Positions 1 to 9,512 of a stretch of 64,000 bases of DNA are shown here, in pieces. The notes under the pieces were generated by a model. It was not told the origin of the DNA, did no database searches, and saw only the letters and a list, made by a program, of their open reading frames with translations. This DNA is from Toxonevra muliebris. Its lineage: Eukaryota > Arthropoda > Insecta > Diptera > Pallopteridae. Position numbers and translations under genes: made by a program. The DNA is taken from the NCBI GenBank assembly GCA_963691655.1, contig OY829328.1:33623890-33687889 (forward strand), written 5' to 3'. Every line of letters starts with the position of its first letter. Position 1 is the stretch's first letter.

Positions 1-449
1 GGGACTTCTATTAGACTTCTAAATATGTGCACTTAAGGACTCTTCTAATGCACCTAAATGCAGCTTTCATTTTGTTCCCAAATATGTGTGTTTTCGAAGG
101 GCTTTTATAATACTCCTAGTTTGAAAAATTTAGGACATTTAGTAAATACTTGTTTTTGTATTAACTTTAATTAAAGATGTTTTGGATCGGAACTTCAAAA
201 TTTTTCATAGCAATATAAACTGCTATATGCCGTTCGAAACAACTTTCTCTCTTTTTTTACACAAAATTAAAATAAATAAAATCAATTGATAAATTTTGGA
301 GTTTTAACTTGTACCTCCGAAAATCGATTTTTTGACTTAATGTCCAGATTTTTAGGGTTTAATTGAAATTTCTCGTATGCAGTAATTCAAAGTTTTACTT
401 TGCCTACAATCTATTCTAGGTCTCGCTCAAAGTAATTTTTCACTGTAAT

Positions 450-1060
450 AGAATGTTATCAGGCCTAGTAAGTAGTTGAGAGTGCAACGAGACTACTTTC
501 ACCTCAGCTACGTTGTCGTAAATTATGCACAGCTTCCTTGGATTGTTCGAATTACTTACCCTCCGGTGTAGCTAGTACCAACTTTTGTTACCTTTAGTCT
601 TAATTGCATTTGTATTTAACATCCTTGAGTAGCCTTCCAGTTCATGCCGCCAAGTAATGGTAGGGTACTCTTTACGGAATGGCTCGTTCCGTTCAAACTT
701 TTTCTCCAACGACAAGAATCTCTTTATAGCATTCTATTTATTGTTTATCAGCGCTGCATCGTCTTTTAGTCTTTTAGCAACAGTCTTCTAGCACGCAAAA
801 TGTTAGGTGCTTCCCCAATGGGGTTTCTTTTCGCACCTCCAGACTATCATTTGCGGCATACCTTTTGATCAAGCTGTCAAGGTCGTCGCCATCAACATTT
901 CTAATAAAAATGATGATTGAGCTGTACGGAGCTGGAGCTGAACGCCATCCGGAGCGTAAACTGTACAACCCAGTTTTTTTAGTTACCTGCTTTAACACTA
1001 GTGGCTACTCCATGATATGCATTATCTAATTCATTTAACAAATCCGGCTTGACGAAACAT
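450..1060 (-). pseudogene. BEL/Pao-type retrotransposon pol remnant
   Basis: Translated on the minus strand in shifting frames, this stretch carries the run of motifs found between the protease and reverse transcriptase of BEL/Pao elements (the peptidase A17 region). From high to low coordinates I see KPDLLNELDNAYHG, then LGCTVYAPDGVQL, then AIKRFLSLEKKFERNEPF, then PRKLCIIYDNVAEVKGVSLN followed by a LLTRPD-like segment. The last block matches the start of the BEL/Pao RT (R-V-V-F-D-A-A then SLN..LL.GP). Several stops and frame changes lie between the blocks and no LTR is visible, so this is a dead internal fragment. It abuts the 3' side of the LINE at 1.2 kb. Assignment is by motif memory. 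Confidence 0.6.
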
Positions 1061-1259
1061 TGGCGAAACCCTTAATGCAAGCACACTTGTGATGTAGAGC
1101 GTTTATTGTATGTTCACATGATTGGGAGTTTTTGAAGTCGCTGCAACTCTTGTTGAAATATCCTTTATAAATCAATTTTTTATTATTTTCTAAATTATTT
1201 TATTAATCGCAAAGCACTTCTGTTAGATTACGCCACTTGAGCCACGCCGTATTTACTCT

Positions 1260-2240
1260 GTGTGCTACATCATCATCTATAGCACCATCTTCACTCAGGA
1301 CAGATCCAAGGTACTTAAATTTCGAGGTGTACTATATTGGTTGGTTTTCAATCTGAAGTTTGCTGTGTGGGCGAAAGCCAGTTTCGGTAGAAGCAGGTAT
1401 TCTGTCTTTTTTTACGTTTATACGCATGCCGTTGTTGCTCAGAGTCTCGTTCCAGGCATTAAGTTTTCGCTCTAAGGAAGTAAAATCCTTTTCGATCAAA
1501 ATGATATCATCCGCATATAGGAATGTGTGATGTAAGGTGGTCCATAACAGTATGCTTAGTACGGAACTTTGATGAACTCCTACATTTACTGTGAGCAGCT
1601 GTGTTAGGGCGCAAAGAGTACGTATTTGCGTTGTGCTCGAGTGGTACATATCATTAATCAGATTGACGTACTGCTCTGGTATGTTTTTGGTCCTCAAGCA
1701 CTTCCATACTAGTTGTCTCGGTACCCTATCAAAGGTCTATAAAAACCACGTGTAGACTCTTCTTTTTGCTTTGATTTTTTATGGTGAGTATTCGGATGGA
1801 TGGAATTGCATCAGTTGTTGTTTTCCCGGTAACAAATCCACATTTGGTTGGATGTTATTTCGGCCAAATCTCTTATTCGAATATTTACTACCCTCTCCCA
1901 TAACTTTAGACTATGTGTAAGCTTCACCCCTCTGTAGTTTTCGCACATTTGTATGCCTCGTTTATTTTTATATATGGGAATCAGGTAGCTATTCCTCCAT
2001 ACTCTGGGTATGCGGTTTTTTACGGAAATTTTCGAAAACAAATCTTTCAGCCAGCGTACGCCATTTTCCATACCTCAGCTGGTATCTGATCAGGACCGCA
2101 GGCTTTGTTGTTTTCCATTTTGCGGACTGCGCAGATTATTTCATCCACATCGATATCCTCGATTGGCCTCAATACTGGATTACCGGTTTCCATCGGTATG
2201 TGAGGGTACTGTTTGTTTAGTAATTGGATGTAGTACACCG
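1260..2240 (-). pseudogene. LINE reverse transcriptase domain, broken
   Basis: RT blocks are found in three minus-strand frames. Block 1 (2238-2047) includes AVRKMENNKACGPDQIPAE, the KA.GPD.IP.E motif that opens LINE RTs. Block 2 (2071-1811) has the segment WRNSYLIPIYKNKRGIQMCE followed by NYRGVKL, the usual thumb-proximal motif. Block 3 (1697-1332) contains IPEQYVNLINDMY, VGVHQSSVLS (normally V..GV.QGS.LS) and the catalytic FLYADDIILI at about 1510. The YADD box is intact although the surrounding frame is broken. The enzyme would copy the element RNA at the nicked target. It follows the endonuclease fragments at 2891-3490 as expected for one ORF. Confidence 0.85.
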
Positions 2241-2890
2241 CCCACTGAGATTTTTTCTGTTGACATGGTTTCCCATCTTTATCCTTAATATACTTTACGG
2301 TCTTCGGTGTTTTGGTGGCATTGCTTCGCTATTTTGTAAATCAATTTCTCGCCTTCGGGCTCGTCGAGCTTTTCGTAGACATCTTTAAAAGGTTATTTCT
2401 TGGCTATCGTTACCTCTCTTTTTGCTTCTTTGTTGGCTGCTTGATACAGGTTCTTGGCTTCCTCGGTTTGTAGCTTTTGCCATTCTTTAAATGCTTCCTT
2501 TTTCTTCTTGAGAGCGTCTTTTTGAAGTTCTTGTGACCACCACCAGCTGTTTTTGTCGTTATTGTTGTTAAGGGGGCCGTTTGAGACTCCTAGAAGTTGC
2601 TTTGTATTTTCGACGCAGAATTTTTGAAAATTTTCCCACATTTGGTTGACTCGTGCTCTGCCTTTTCCCTCTCAAGTTGCTGTAAAAGGTATCCTTTTAT
2701 TTTTTGGGTCAGTTCCGCTCTAGCTGCGCTATTGATTTTGTACTACTTTATTTTTTCCTCTGCGCGCGATTTTTTCTTGCCGTACAACTCTTCTGGAAGT
2801 TTGAAGTCGGATATTAGCAGCTTGTGCTGGGATATGAGTGGCTCTCCAAGCATCACTTTAAAGTCTTTGAACAACTGCAGTTCCTTTCTA

Positions 2891-3490
2891 TCACACATTA
2901 TATAGCCCACTTGAAATGAATTGTTTGTACGCAATGCGGTGTTCGTTCTTCTTTTTGAAGAAGGTATTTACGACTGCCAGGTTGTGGGCTGCAGCAAAAT
3001 CAAGGATGACCTTCCCCTGCTGATTCACATCTCCATATCCAATTGCACCTTGACATGTTTCGTATGCGAATTTGTTCCGGCCCAGATGTCCATTCATCGC
3101 ATATGATTTTTGATTCTGCTTGCCGGATTTCCCGAACTACCTGGTCCAACCTCGCCCAGAACCCGTGGTTCATAAACGCTGAAAATATTTAGTTGTTGTC
3201 TTTTCTCGAAAGCAATTTTAATGATCATTATTCGATCAGTAATTCTCTCTACAGCTACTACTTGTTCCTGAGTTTTTCCATCCATCGTCAGAGTAACGCC
3301 GTTCCGCGCTGCGTTTATGCCGTTGTAGTAGAGTTTATATCCACAACCTAGCAACTCGCTTTTGCTCCCTTTCAATTTGTCTCTTGAAGAGAGATTATGT
3401 TGACGCAACATTTTTTCATTATTTGAGTGAGTTCTGCGCTACGTCTGGTGAGGGAACCTAGCTTCCACGTTGCGATTTGTAAGCTTTTTG
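2891..3490 (-). pseudogene. LINE AP-like endonuclease domain, broken
   Basis: The minus-strand frames give LQIATWKLGSLTRRSAEL at about 3480-3425, then ISLQET (the catalytic Glu motif of apurinic endonuclease-like LINE nucleases), then GCGYKLYYNGINAARNGV (3340-3290), ERITDRIMIIKI and NIFSVYEPR. After a frame change come MNGHLGRNKFAYE, where the family normally has GDFNGHVG/GDMNGHLG, and AIGYGDVNQQG with ILDFAAAHNLAVVNTFFKK. In a live element this domain nicks target DNA for target-primed reverse transcription. The usual Trp-Asn of the first motif reads Trp-Lys here and a stop replaces the residue before KGAK, so it is inactive. It continues into the RT region downstream on the same strand. Confidence 0.8.
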
Positions 3491-3680
3491 TTTTTATATC
3501 TCTTTTATCGTTTTCTTCGTTCCTCGGCCTGACATGCTTATTTTTTTGCTTTAATTATACTTTCATGATTTTATCAAGGAGGTGTTTGGTTGTTTGGAGT
3601 ATCTTTTATTGCCGGTTGCCACCTGACGCAAAGGTGGTAGCTTCATTCCGAAGTTGTGGGCGCTGCCGTTTACACTGAGG

Positions 3681-4290
3681 TGTGTTTATGCGCCACCATC
3701 CGTATTGCCTGGTCCTGCCACCAGCCAAATCCTCAACAGGCCTCTATTCCGAATGTGTCGAAAAAGTCCCGCTCTCGTTGGCCCCGACCCATGATCCATG
3801 CAGGTTGGTTACTGCTTCTCACAATGAGTTGCTCGGGTTTCCAAGGGCTCCACGTGGATGTAAGAGTCGGAAATTTAGGCCGCACAGTTCATGCTATCAG
3901 CATACGGCACATAACTGTCCTTTGCTCCCCACTACTTCGGAAAATCCCCAGAATAATAAAATAAGAAATTAAATAAATTCGTATGTAATCTTTGTTATTA
4001 TTTTTATTCATATATTTATGAAACAACATCTTTTTAATTTCAGAAAACTTAAGCTTAAATCTTCAAAAGGTGTTTATATAATATCATATTCTATATATTT
4101 TCTCATACATTCGTTATCTTCTAAAATGTACACAGAAATTTTTCAACGCATAGAACAGATAAAAGTAAAGTATGATCCAGCTCCTTTCAAAATCTGTTGA
4201 ATAAACGAAATATTGATCGAAAACGTTATAAAAATATATACCATTAATCAGGACGGTCCAACTCAACACCCACGGCGGATAAATTTAATT
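3681..4290. other. Possible LINE 5' leader and intergenic DNA
   Basis: The first half (to about 3965) is richer in G+C than its surroundings and may be the 5' leader of the minus-strand LINE. The rest is AT-rich and I see no gene in it. Short open frames here (for example 4018-4200 plus) look random. Confidence 0.35.
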
Positions 4291-4294
4291 CAAT

Positions 4295-4526
4295 TCAGTG
4301 ATTTACGAGTCGTAAAAGTTGGACAGCCTTGACCGTTACATATACCACCACAATTGTCTCCAATGAAAGATTGAAGAAATTTAACCCAGTTAAATAGAAT
4401 GGTTTTTGATTAAATGCAATTGTTAAATTGATTAACTTCATCAATCGTACATTTTCTCTTGTATTTGGTGATTTGAGTATGATATCTTCCCAATTGCAAA
4501 AATAATACATGGTGCTTATGTAATCT
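4295..4526 (-). pseudogene. Odorant receptor C-terminal exon, frame damaged at the end
   Basis: The minus strand reads (stop)-T-D-Y-I-S-T-M-Y-Y-F-C-N-W-E-D-I-I-L followed by MKLINLTIAFNQKPFYLTGL and NFFNLSLETI. This is the C-terminal signature of insect odorant receptors (a Y..NW tryptophan motif, then the conserved lead-in to the seventh membrane segment with FYLTG..FF.LSLET). A splice acceptor-like tagacag precedes the ATTAC at about 4526. After SLETIV the frame gives VVYVTVKAVQLLRLVNH and a stop, whereas the family usually ends in a GAFSYFTLL-like segment. A one-base change late in the exon could explain this. It lies about 390 bp downstream of the second exon of the receptor, in the correct orientation. 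Confidence 0.6.
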
Positions 4527-4911
4527 GTCTATTTAAATAAATTTTAAACTTTAGCATAGGATTATCAAACATTTTAAAATGAACAAATTTTCTGTCTAGA
4601 AAAGTTTTCTATTTTAAACTTTAGAAACAAAAATTTTGGTGTATTCAAGCTAAAAATTTTTCGCAAAAATTCTGCATAAATTGAGAGGTGCTTTAAGATT
4701 CAGCTTTACTAAACTAAACTTTTTTTATTTTTTATTTATACTCACAGTACTGAACAAAAGTGAACCCAATCTCCCAAGTACTATTAGCTCCATAATTTTA
4801 GCACAAATCCAAAACACAAATTTTAAATTTCCATTTGCGGAATCAACCTATTGGAATATACTCTCCTTTTACACAATTTCACCAAATTAGGAAACACAAA
4901 TCTTAACTTAC

Positions 4912-5841
4912 TTTCAAAACTTGAAATGCCAAAATACACAACACAACTGCACTCAGCGATAACATAGTGAATATATGAAAAGTATATTGCTTTTCAAACA
5001 GCTTACTAAACTGTTTCAATTCCATATTTTTCTTAATGATTTGTATCAGACGTTCATTGAATCTTGCTGCCAAATGTTCCACATCTGATGATGATTTCAA
5101 TAAATCATCACTCAAACGATTTACTTCATTTTCCAGTAGTAGATATCGTGCATTCAAATGCAGAATAGCCGTTACCAAGAAATATGTTTGGTCAATTAAA
5201 GAAGCGACAATTGAAACTCCAACCCAAATCGATGAGATCAATGTGGGTATATAAATTGGCCAGGGCGTATAATCAAAGACGAAACTCATGAGAAATGGCA
5301 GTAGATGCTCATTATGCATGAAACCCATAATGGGTGTAATAAAATAGATAAACAAAGTACCTATATAGAAATAGGAATACATTACCGATGGTGCCAGATT
5401 TCGCTGAATTTGACCATACATTTTACTATTGCTGGATCTGAAACATTTATGAACATGTAGTTAAATTTTATTGGTTGAATGGTTAGTTACTCACTTTTCT
5501 ATATAGATTTTTAAGTAGAATTCTTTGATAAATTTTTTAAATTGTTGCTTGCGGAATGCAATCCAATATATGCGCGCGGTTAATTCGAAAGCTACAATAG
5601 TTGAAACTAAACTTCCGAGTGCGACTTCGATATCATCTAAATGTTCTAAAAAAAATGTAATTTCTCCAATGTCTACGTAAAGAAATATTAAAAATCCGAA
5701 AATTAAACAGAATTTGTCCAAATTGTGTTGAAGTAATGAAGCATCGTCTTTAAGTGGCCAATTGAAACTTAACAAGAATAATTTGATTTGCCACGGTAGT
5801 TGCACTTCTTTGCCATTCGGCAGTAATGGCCGGTAGTACAT
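4912..5841 (-). CDS. Insect odorant receptor (7TM), exons 1 and 2
   Basis: Olfactory receptors of this family are seven-pass membrane proteins with cytosolic N-termini that form ligand-gated channels with the co-receptor Orco in sensory neuron dendrites. Exon 1 is 5841-5495: the ATG has a caac context, the protein starts MYYRPLLPNGKEVQLPWQ, has hydrophobic segments and ends FIKEFYLKIYIEK. The donor GTGAGT follows two bases of a Lys codon. Exon 2 is 5437-4912: after tgtttcag it completes that codon and continues SSNSKMYGQIQRNLAPS. It includes the long extracellular loop (FVFDYTPWPIYIPTL), the RYLLLENEVNRL and HLAARFNERLIQI segments, and FHIFTMLSLSAVVLCILAFQ, with donor GTAAGT at phase 0. The expected following exon (about 40-50 residues with membrane segment 6) could not be found before the C-terminal piece at 4526. 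The gene is therefore either degenerate or has an exon I missed. I do not assign an Or number. Confidence 0.8.
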
Positions 5842-6576
5842 GTTGATGTTTCAATGTTTAGTTAGTTGTATACTTAGAATTTGCTTCTTGTCACCAATGT
5901 TAAATAGTTTGAAAACTTCACACTTTATATACAAAATAAATGTGGAAAATATATACACGTAGAAAAATTTTAAATCTGGTTTTAGAAGATAAACGAAGCA
6001 AAAAAGAACTATCGTGAATGCTAAAGTTCCAGTGAAATTATGTATTATATCTATAAGCTCTATAATTTTGGGTATTAAATTACACATTACCCAAAACTCA
6101 TATACTTGCTGGTTGCCAAAAATTTCTAGTTCACCAAAGAAGGATTTTGATTAGGCGTTTACATATACATATTAATTATTGTCAACCAAGGATTCAACAC
6201 TGATTTTTGTTTTTCTAAGTGCACCTTCGGTTTTTCCTTTTACAAATATGGATTGATTTAAAATTCAACATATGTATGTATTGTGGAAAACTAATTAATT
6301 TAATGTTAAATTCTATTTCATAAAAGGATTCTCACAATTTAATCTATTACTTATATTTAAAATAAGTTGCTCGTATTTTAAAATTTTTATGAACATGTAT
6401 ATTTTGACATATGCAAATTATTTTAATTGAGTTTGTGCGAAAAAGTTTTTTATATGTGCGTGTGGCTTATAAAAGTTTAGGTATAAATAAAATATAAATT
6501 TAATTAAAAATCTTCTATATATGGTTTTGAAAATTATTCTGTCAAGTGCCATTAATTCCTTTCTTGAATCATTATA
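5842..6576. other. AT-rich upstream region of the odorant receptor
   Basis: About 730 bp upstream of the receptor ATG, presumably holding its promoter. No conserved core element could be identified. A hydrophobic minus-strand frame at 6087-5851 is AT-rich and I do not regard it as a gene. Confidence 0.4.
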
Positions 6577-7259
6577 CACTCGCGCTCAAAAAAAGCAGAC
6601 CTAAAAATTTTTCGTAGATTTTCATTTACTACTATTTACTATTAATTTTCGAATTGGCTTGTTGATTTTCTGACTACGTAACTCAATTTCTAATTTACAT
6701 ATCGCTCATTTACTAAAAGACTGTCATAATTCAAAAAAAGTGATTTTACAGAAAGTTTTCAATTTTTTTTTATATATGCTGGCAAAATAAAGCAAATGAA
6801 ATTTGAAATGTTTATTGTTTAAAACACGATTTTCTAGCCCCTTCAGTTATTGTGATATGAATGTTTAAATGTTTACAAAGTGTATATGTTTGTATAAAGA
6901 TTAACTATATAGGAATAAGAATTTTTATTTGCATCAATGACCAATTAACTAAATAAGCCCAGAACCATTAGATAAGTGAAATATGGCTCTATCATATTTT
7001 GGGATTGTTTTCGGGCAACTACTACTACTTTGTCAACTATTTAGTACTTTCCTACTATTTTTTACTACTATTTCCCATTAATTTTTCTACAGCTATTTTA
7101 AAGGGCTCATATTTTCGCACTTCCTCCAAAGACCATTCCTTCATTAGTGTAACTGCATATGTTAATAATGTAAAAAGTAGTGGAAAACAGTAAACAAAAT
7201 TTGTAATGGTAAATTTTTTGATATTATCCGATTTCAAAAATTCTGATTGCATTATGTTT

Positions 7260-7505
7260 GTACTTGCAAGGATAAATAACAGAGCTGTGGAATTTAAAAA
7301 AATTTCGGAAAAATCAAAATTTGTTATCGAAATTTAGGTACTTTGAACCTGAAGATATTATCTTATTTTAAAAATTTGTTTCCACTTGTGTTCATCTGAA
7401 TGTAAAAAAACTAAGCTGTGTTGATACGTTTTAATTTGACGCCATTTTTGACTATTTTTCATGTCCTTTTATGTGGTCAATTTTGATACATACTGTATAT
7501 GCATG
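7260..7505 (+). repeat. Dispersed repeat, copy 1 (ends near ACATACTGTAT)
   Basis: A segment running from AACAGAGCTGTGGAATTT through TTCATCTGAATGTAA and TTTAATTTGACGCC to ACATACTGTAT. Related copies are at 14813-14945 (opposite strand, partial) and 54225-54490 (same strand). No coding potential. The 14.8-kb copy sits at the end of a Tc1-like remnant, so this may be the terminal region of that element family. Confidence 0.6.
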
Positions 7506-8054
7506 AAGGTAATTCTTCGCTAGGTTATCCATTTTTTTAAGATTACTTAATAGAAATATTAAAGCTTTTCCAAAATAATATTCTTTTCCTTATTTTTATA
7601 ATAAGCACTACTATTTTTTTGACCGTCCAAATGCTGGTTTGTGAGAGTCTTTTATTTTCTGTAGTTTTTAAAAAAATTTTATGATAAAATTTATTAAATC
7701 TATAGATACTCAAGACTTCAAGCTATTACTTAAATTCAAATATTTTATGAATATATAATTAAAAAATATTATTTGCGTAATATGATTTCTTCCTTACATC
7801 ACTACTATTATTTTGACCATAAGATAAAACATAATTATTAGCTATCAAGGCTTGCCCTTTGTAGAGGACGTCATGACTAAAAGGTTTAAGGTCGTATGGA
7901 AGGTGCCACCCCAATCGAACAATCCCACCATAATTATGCCCATGTGTTATATAGATATTGTATCAAATTTCATCTGATTTTGATAACAAATATATGTATT
8001 TATATATAGTAGATTTTGTAGTCTATTAATTTAAAAATTTTTTTCAATCAATCT

Positions 8055-8230
8055 ACTAGCAACGGGTACCCGAAAATGTGCGGGTACCAGAAAATGTGCG
8101 GGTATCCGAAAATTTGAGGGTACCCGAAAATGTGCGAGTACCCGGAGAAAAAGGATACCCGTCATAATAGTTCCCGGGTAATACCCGAAACCTCCGGGTA
8201 CCCGGGTATCCGGGTACAACCCCGGTAAAC
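8055..8230. repeat. 18-bp minisatellite, GC-rich
   Basis: About four to five imperfect tandem copies of GGGTACCCGAAAATGTGC (8064-8150), followed by related GGGTACCCGGGTATCC palindromic pieces to about 8230. It is markedly GC-rich for this locus. Eighteen is a multiple of three, so an accidental repeated peptide appears on the minus strand, but there is no gene context. Confidence 0.8.
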
Positions 8231-8394
8231 GGGTATCAAGAGCACTGACTTATGACAGTCTTTTAGTAAATGAGCGATATGAGTTTTATTTTGATGACTA
8301 CAGTTCGGTCTTAAAATATTTGAAGGTTAAGTGAATATTAAAAAGTAAGTTATGGTTATGGTAACACGATAGAAAAAAATTAAAATTATTGGAT

Positions 8395-9110
8395 ATAAGC
8401 GGCAAAACTTACAAAATGTTTCAATATCGAAAAAAGTGGGCTGTCACGAACCTATCTGCCAGTGGACGTCCAAATCTAAAAAAAACTTCATCAGAAATCT
8501 CTTCAAAGTTGAGAGAGATGCATAAAGTAAAAAAAGTTAAGAAAAAAAATAAAAGAAAATGATCTGGATGCACGAAGAGCTGCGAAAAGGCCACTGTAAC
8601 AGCAAAGATGCGTTTAAACCGTTTAAATTGATGCAGGGAAAAGAAAATTGGTCGTCTAATGTTTAGGCTCCAGTCATATTCTCTGACGAAAGTAAAATAA
8701 ATCTTATTGGTCCAGATTCAGGAGTCATGGTGCGCCGCAGACCGGACGAAAGATACAGTGATGAATGCACCCAAAGTACTGTAAAGCGCAGACCGCACAG
8801 AGGCATATTACTTCCTATGGATAGATTATTTAGATTAGATTATACTTTATTGATCTTACAAATTTTGTGTTATTACTTATTTTTTCTTTTCATAGGTAGC
8901 GGAATATAAAAGCGATTTGGGGATACAGTCATTACCATGGCCCGGAAACAGCCCAGACATGAATCCAATTGAATTGCTTGGACAATTATTAAACGGAAAA
9001 TTTGTCAAAATAAACCCTTAATTATTCCCAAACTGATGGAAACAATTGTATCCACTTAATACAACGAGATTTCCGAATATTCAATAAAAAATCTTTGTGA
9101 TAGCATGTCT
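8395..9110 (+). pseudogene. Tc1-like transposase, heavily mutated
   Basis: Plus-strand frames give LSASGRPNLKKTSSE (the GRPR-type hinge between the HTH and catalytic domains), then VIFSDESKINLIGPDSGVMV, which is the first catalytic Asp block of Tc1 transposases (FSDES.F.L.G.DG...V), and VRRRPDERYSDECTQSTVK. Further on is SLPWPGNSPDMNPIELL, the block carrying the last catalytic acidic residue (WP..SPD.NPIE..W). The DDE enzyme would cut and paste the element at TA sites. Stops and frame changes separate the blocks, and the central Asp block (normally HDNA.-.H) is not recognisable, so it is inactive. A partial open frame survives at 8727-8909. Confidence 0.85.
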
Positions 9111-9512
9111 TCTTTAGTAAAAAGTGCCACCAAGGCGAAAGGGGGCATACTCGTTACTGAAAGCCTTTCCGTTGTTTACAAAATCTACAAATATCGTTAT
9201 TTATACATAGGTAGCATGTAACATATTAAAAAACATAATTTTCAATCATTACAAACTTTTTTTTATTATCAAATTTGTGAATTCGACTTTAACATATAAG
9301 CTTTTTGGTAGCGTATATTGTTCTTGAATGGAATACATGCTATATGTAAGTACAGTCATTTTTTGTTTAAACTTTTTAAAAACCTAACGAAATGTTTTTA
9401 ATAACATAATTTTAATAAACTGAAACAAAAAAAGAGAAATTGGTTTGATAATAAATAAAAAGAATAAGAATATTTTATCAAACCTAAAATCGGCTTTTTT
9501 TTCGCGCGAGTG

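Larger units (their letters stand above)
1195..3680 (-). mobile_element. Non-LTR retrotransposon (RTE-like LINE), degenerate
   Basis: The minus strand reads in order as AP endonuclease (about 3490-2890), linker (2890-2240), reverse transcriptase (2240-1330) and the short post-RT region (1330-1195). All parts are broken by stops and frameshifts. The order, the lack of a recognisable gag ORF and the post-RT motif FKYLGSVLSEDGAIDDDVAH (1320-1260) fit RTE-clade LINEs, often annotated as craniofacial development protein 2-like because of the endonuclease. About 200 bp upstream of the endonuclease (to 3680) is probably 5' leader. The copy stops at about 1195 in the middle of the post-RT domain, with no A-tail or 3' microsatellite, so its 3' end has been lost. 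The clade name is my inference. Confidence 0.85.
6699..8279. mobile_element. Non-autonomous element with perfect 31-bp inverted ends inside the Tc1 copy
   Basis: The ends at 6699-6729 and 8249-8279 are exact reverse complements over 31 bp (outer end ATATCGCTCATTTACTAAAA). The same end sequence occurs once more at about 55775-55803, where it abuts broken piggyBac coding sequence, which confirms it as an element terminus. The interior has no transposase. It holds a short TACTA/TAGTA-rich patch (7015-7090), a segment shared with other loci (7260-7505), a GGTGCCAC-containing segment (7890-7980) also seen near 42 kb, and an 18-bp minisatellite (8055-8230). ATAT next to both ends may be the target duplication. 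Confidence 0.65.
6577..9512 (+). mobile_element. Tc1-like transposon, interrupted and degenerate
   Basis: Flanked by TA (6575-6576 and 9513-9514). Terminal inverted repeats start CACTCGCGC and run into an A-rich tract with AAAAAGC; the right end reads the complement GCTTTTTTTTCGCGCGAGTG. Inside, plus-strand transposase fragments occupy 8395-9110. The element is about 2.9 kb long, against about 1.3-1.6 kb for Tc1 elements, because a separate 1.58-kb unit (6699-8279) sits near its left end. TA duplications and the transposase fit the Tc1/mariner superfamily. Confidence 0.85.

Noticed and set aside
5851..6087. Hydrophobic minus-strand frame upstream of the odorant receptor
   Set aside because: AT-rich codons produce Phe/Ile/Leu runs. 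No motif, no splice context, no family recognised.
7055..7252. 65-codon minus frame (MQSEFLKSDNIKKFT...) as a possible receptor exon
   Set aside because: Lies inside the 31-bp-TIR insertion and has no receptor signature.
8031..8219. Repeated-peptide frame (AHFRVP) on the minus strand
   Set aside because: It is simply the translation of an 18-bp minisatellite.
8055..8230. CRISPR-like regular repeat
   Set aside because: Eukaryotic context, no spacers, unit contiguous. It is a minisatellite. No CRISPR array is present in the window.
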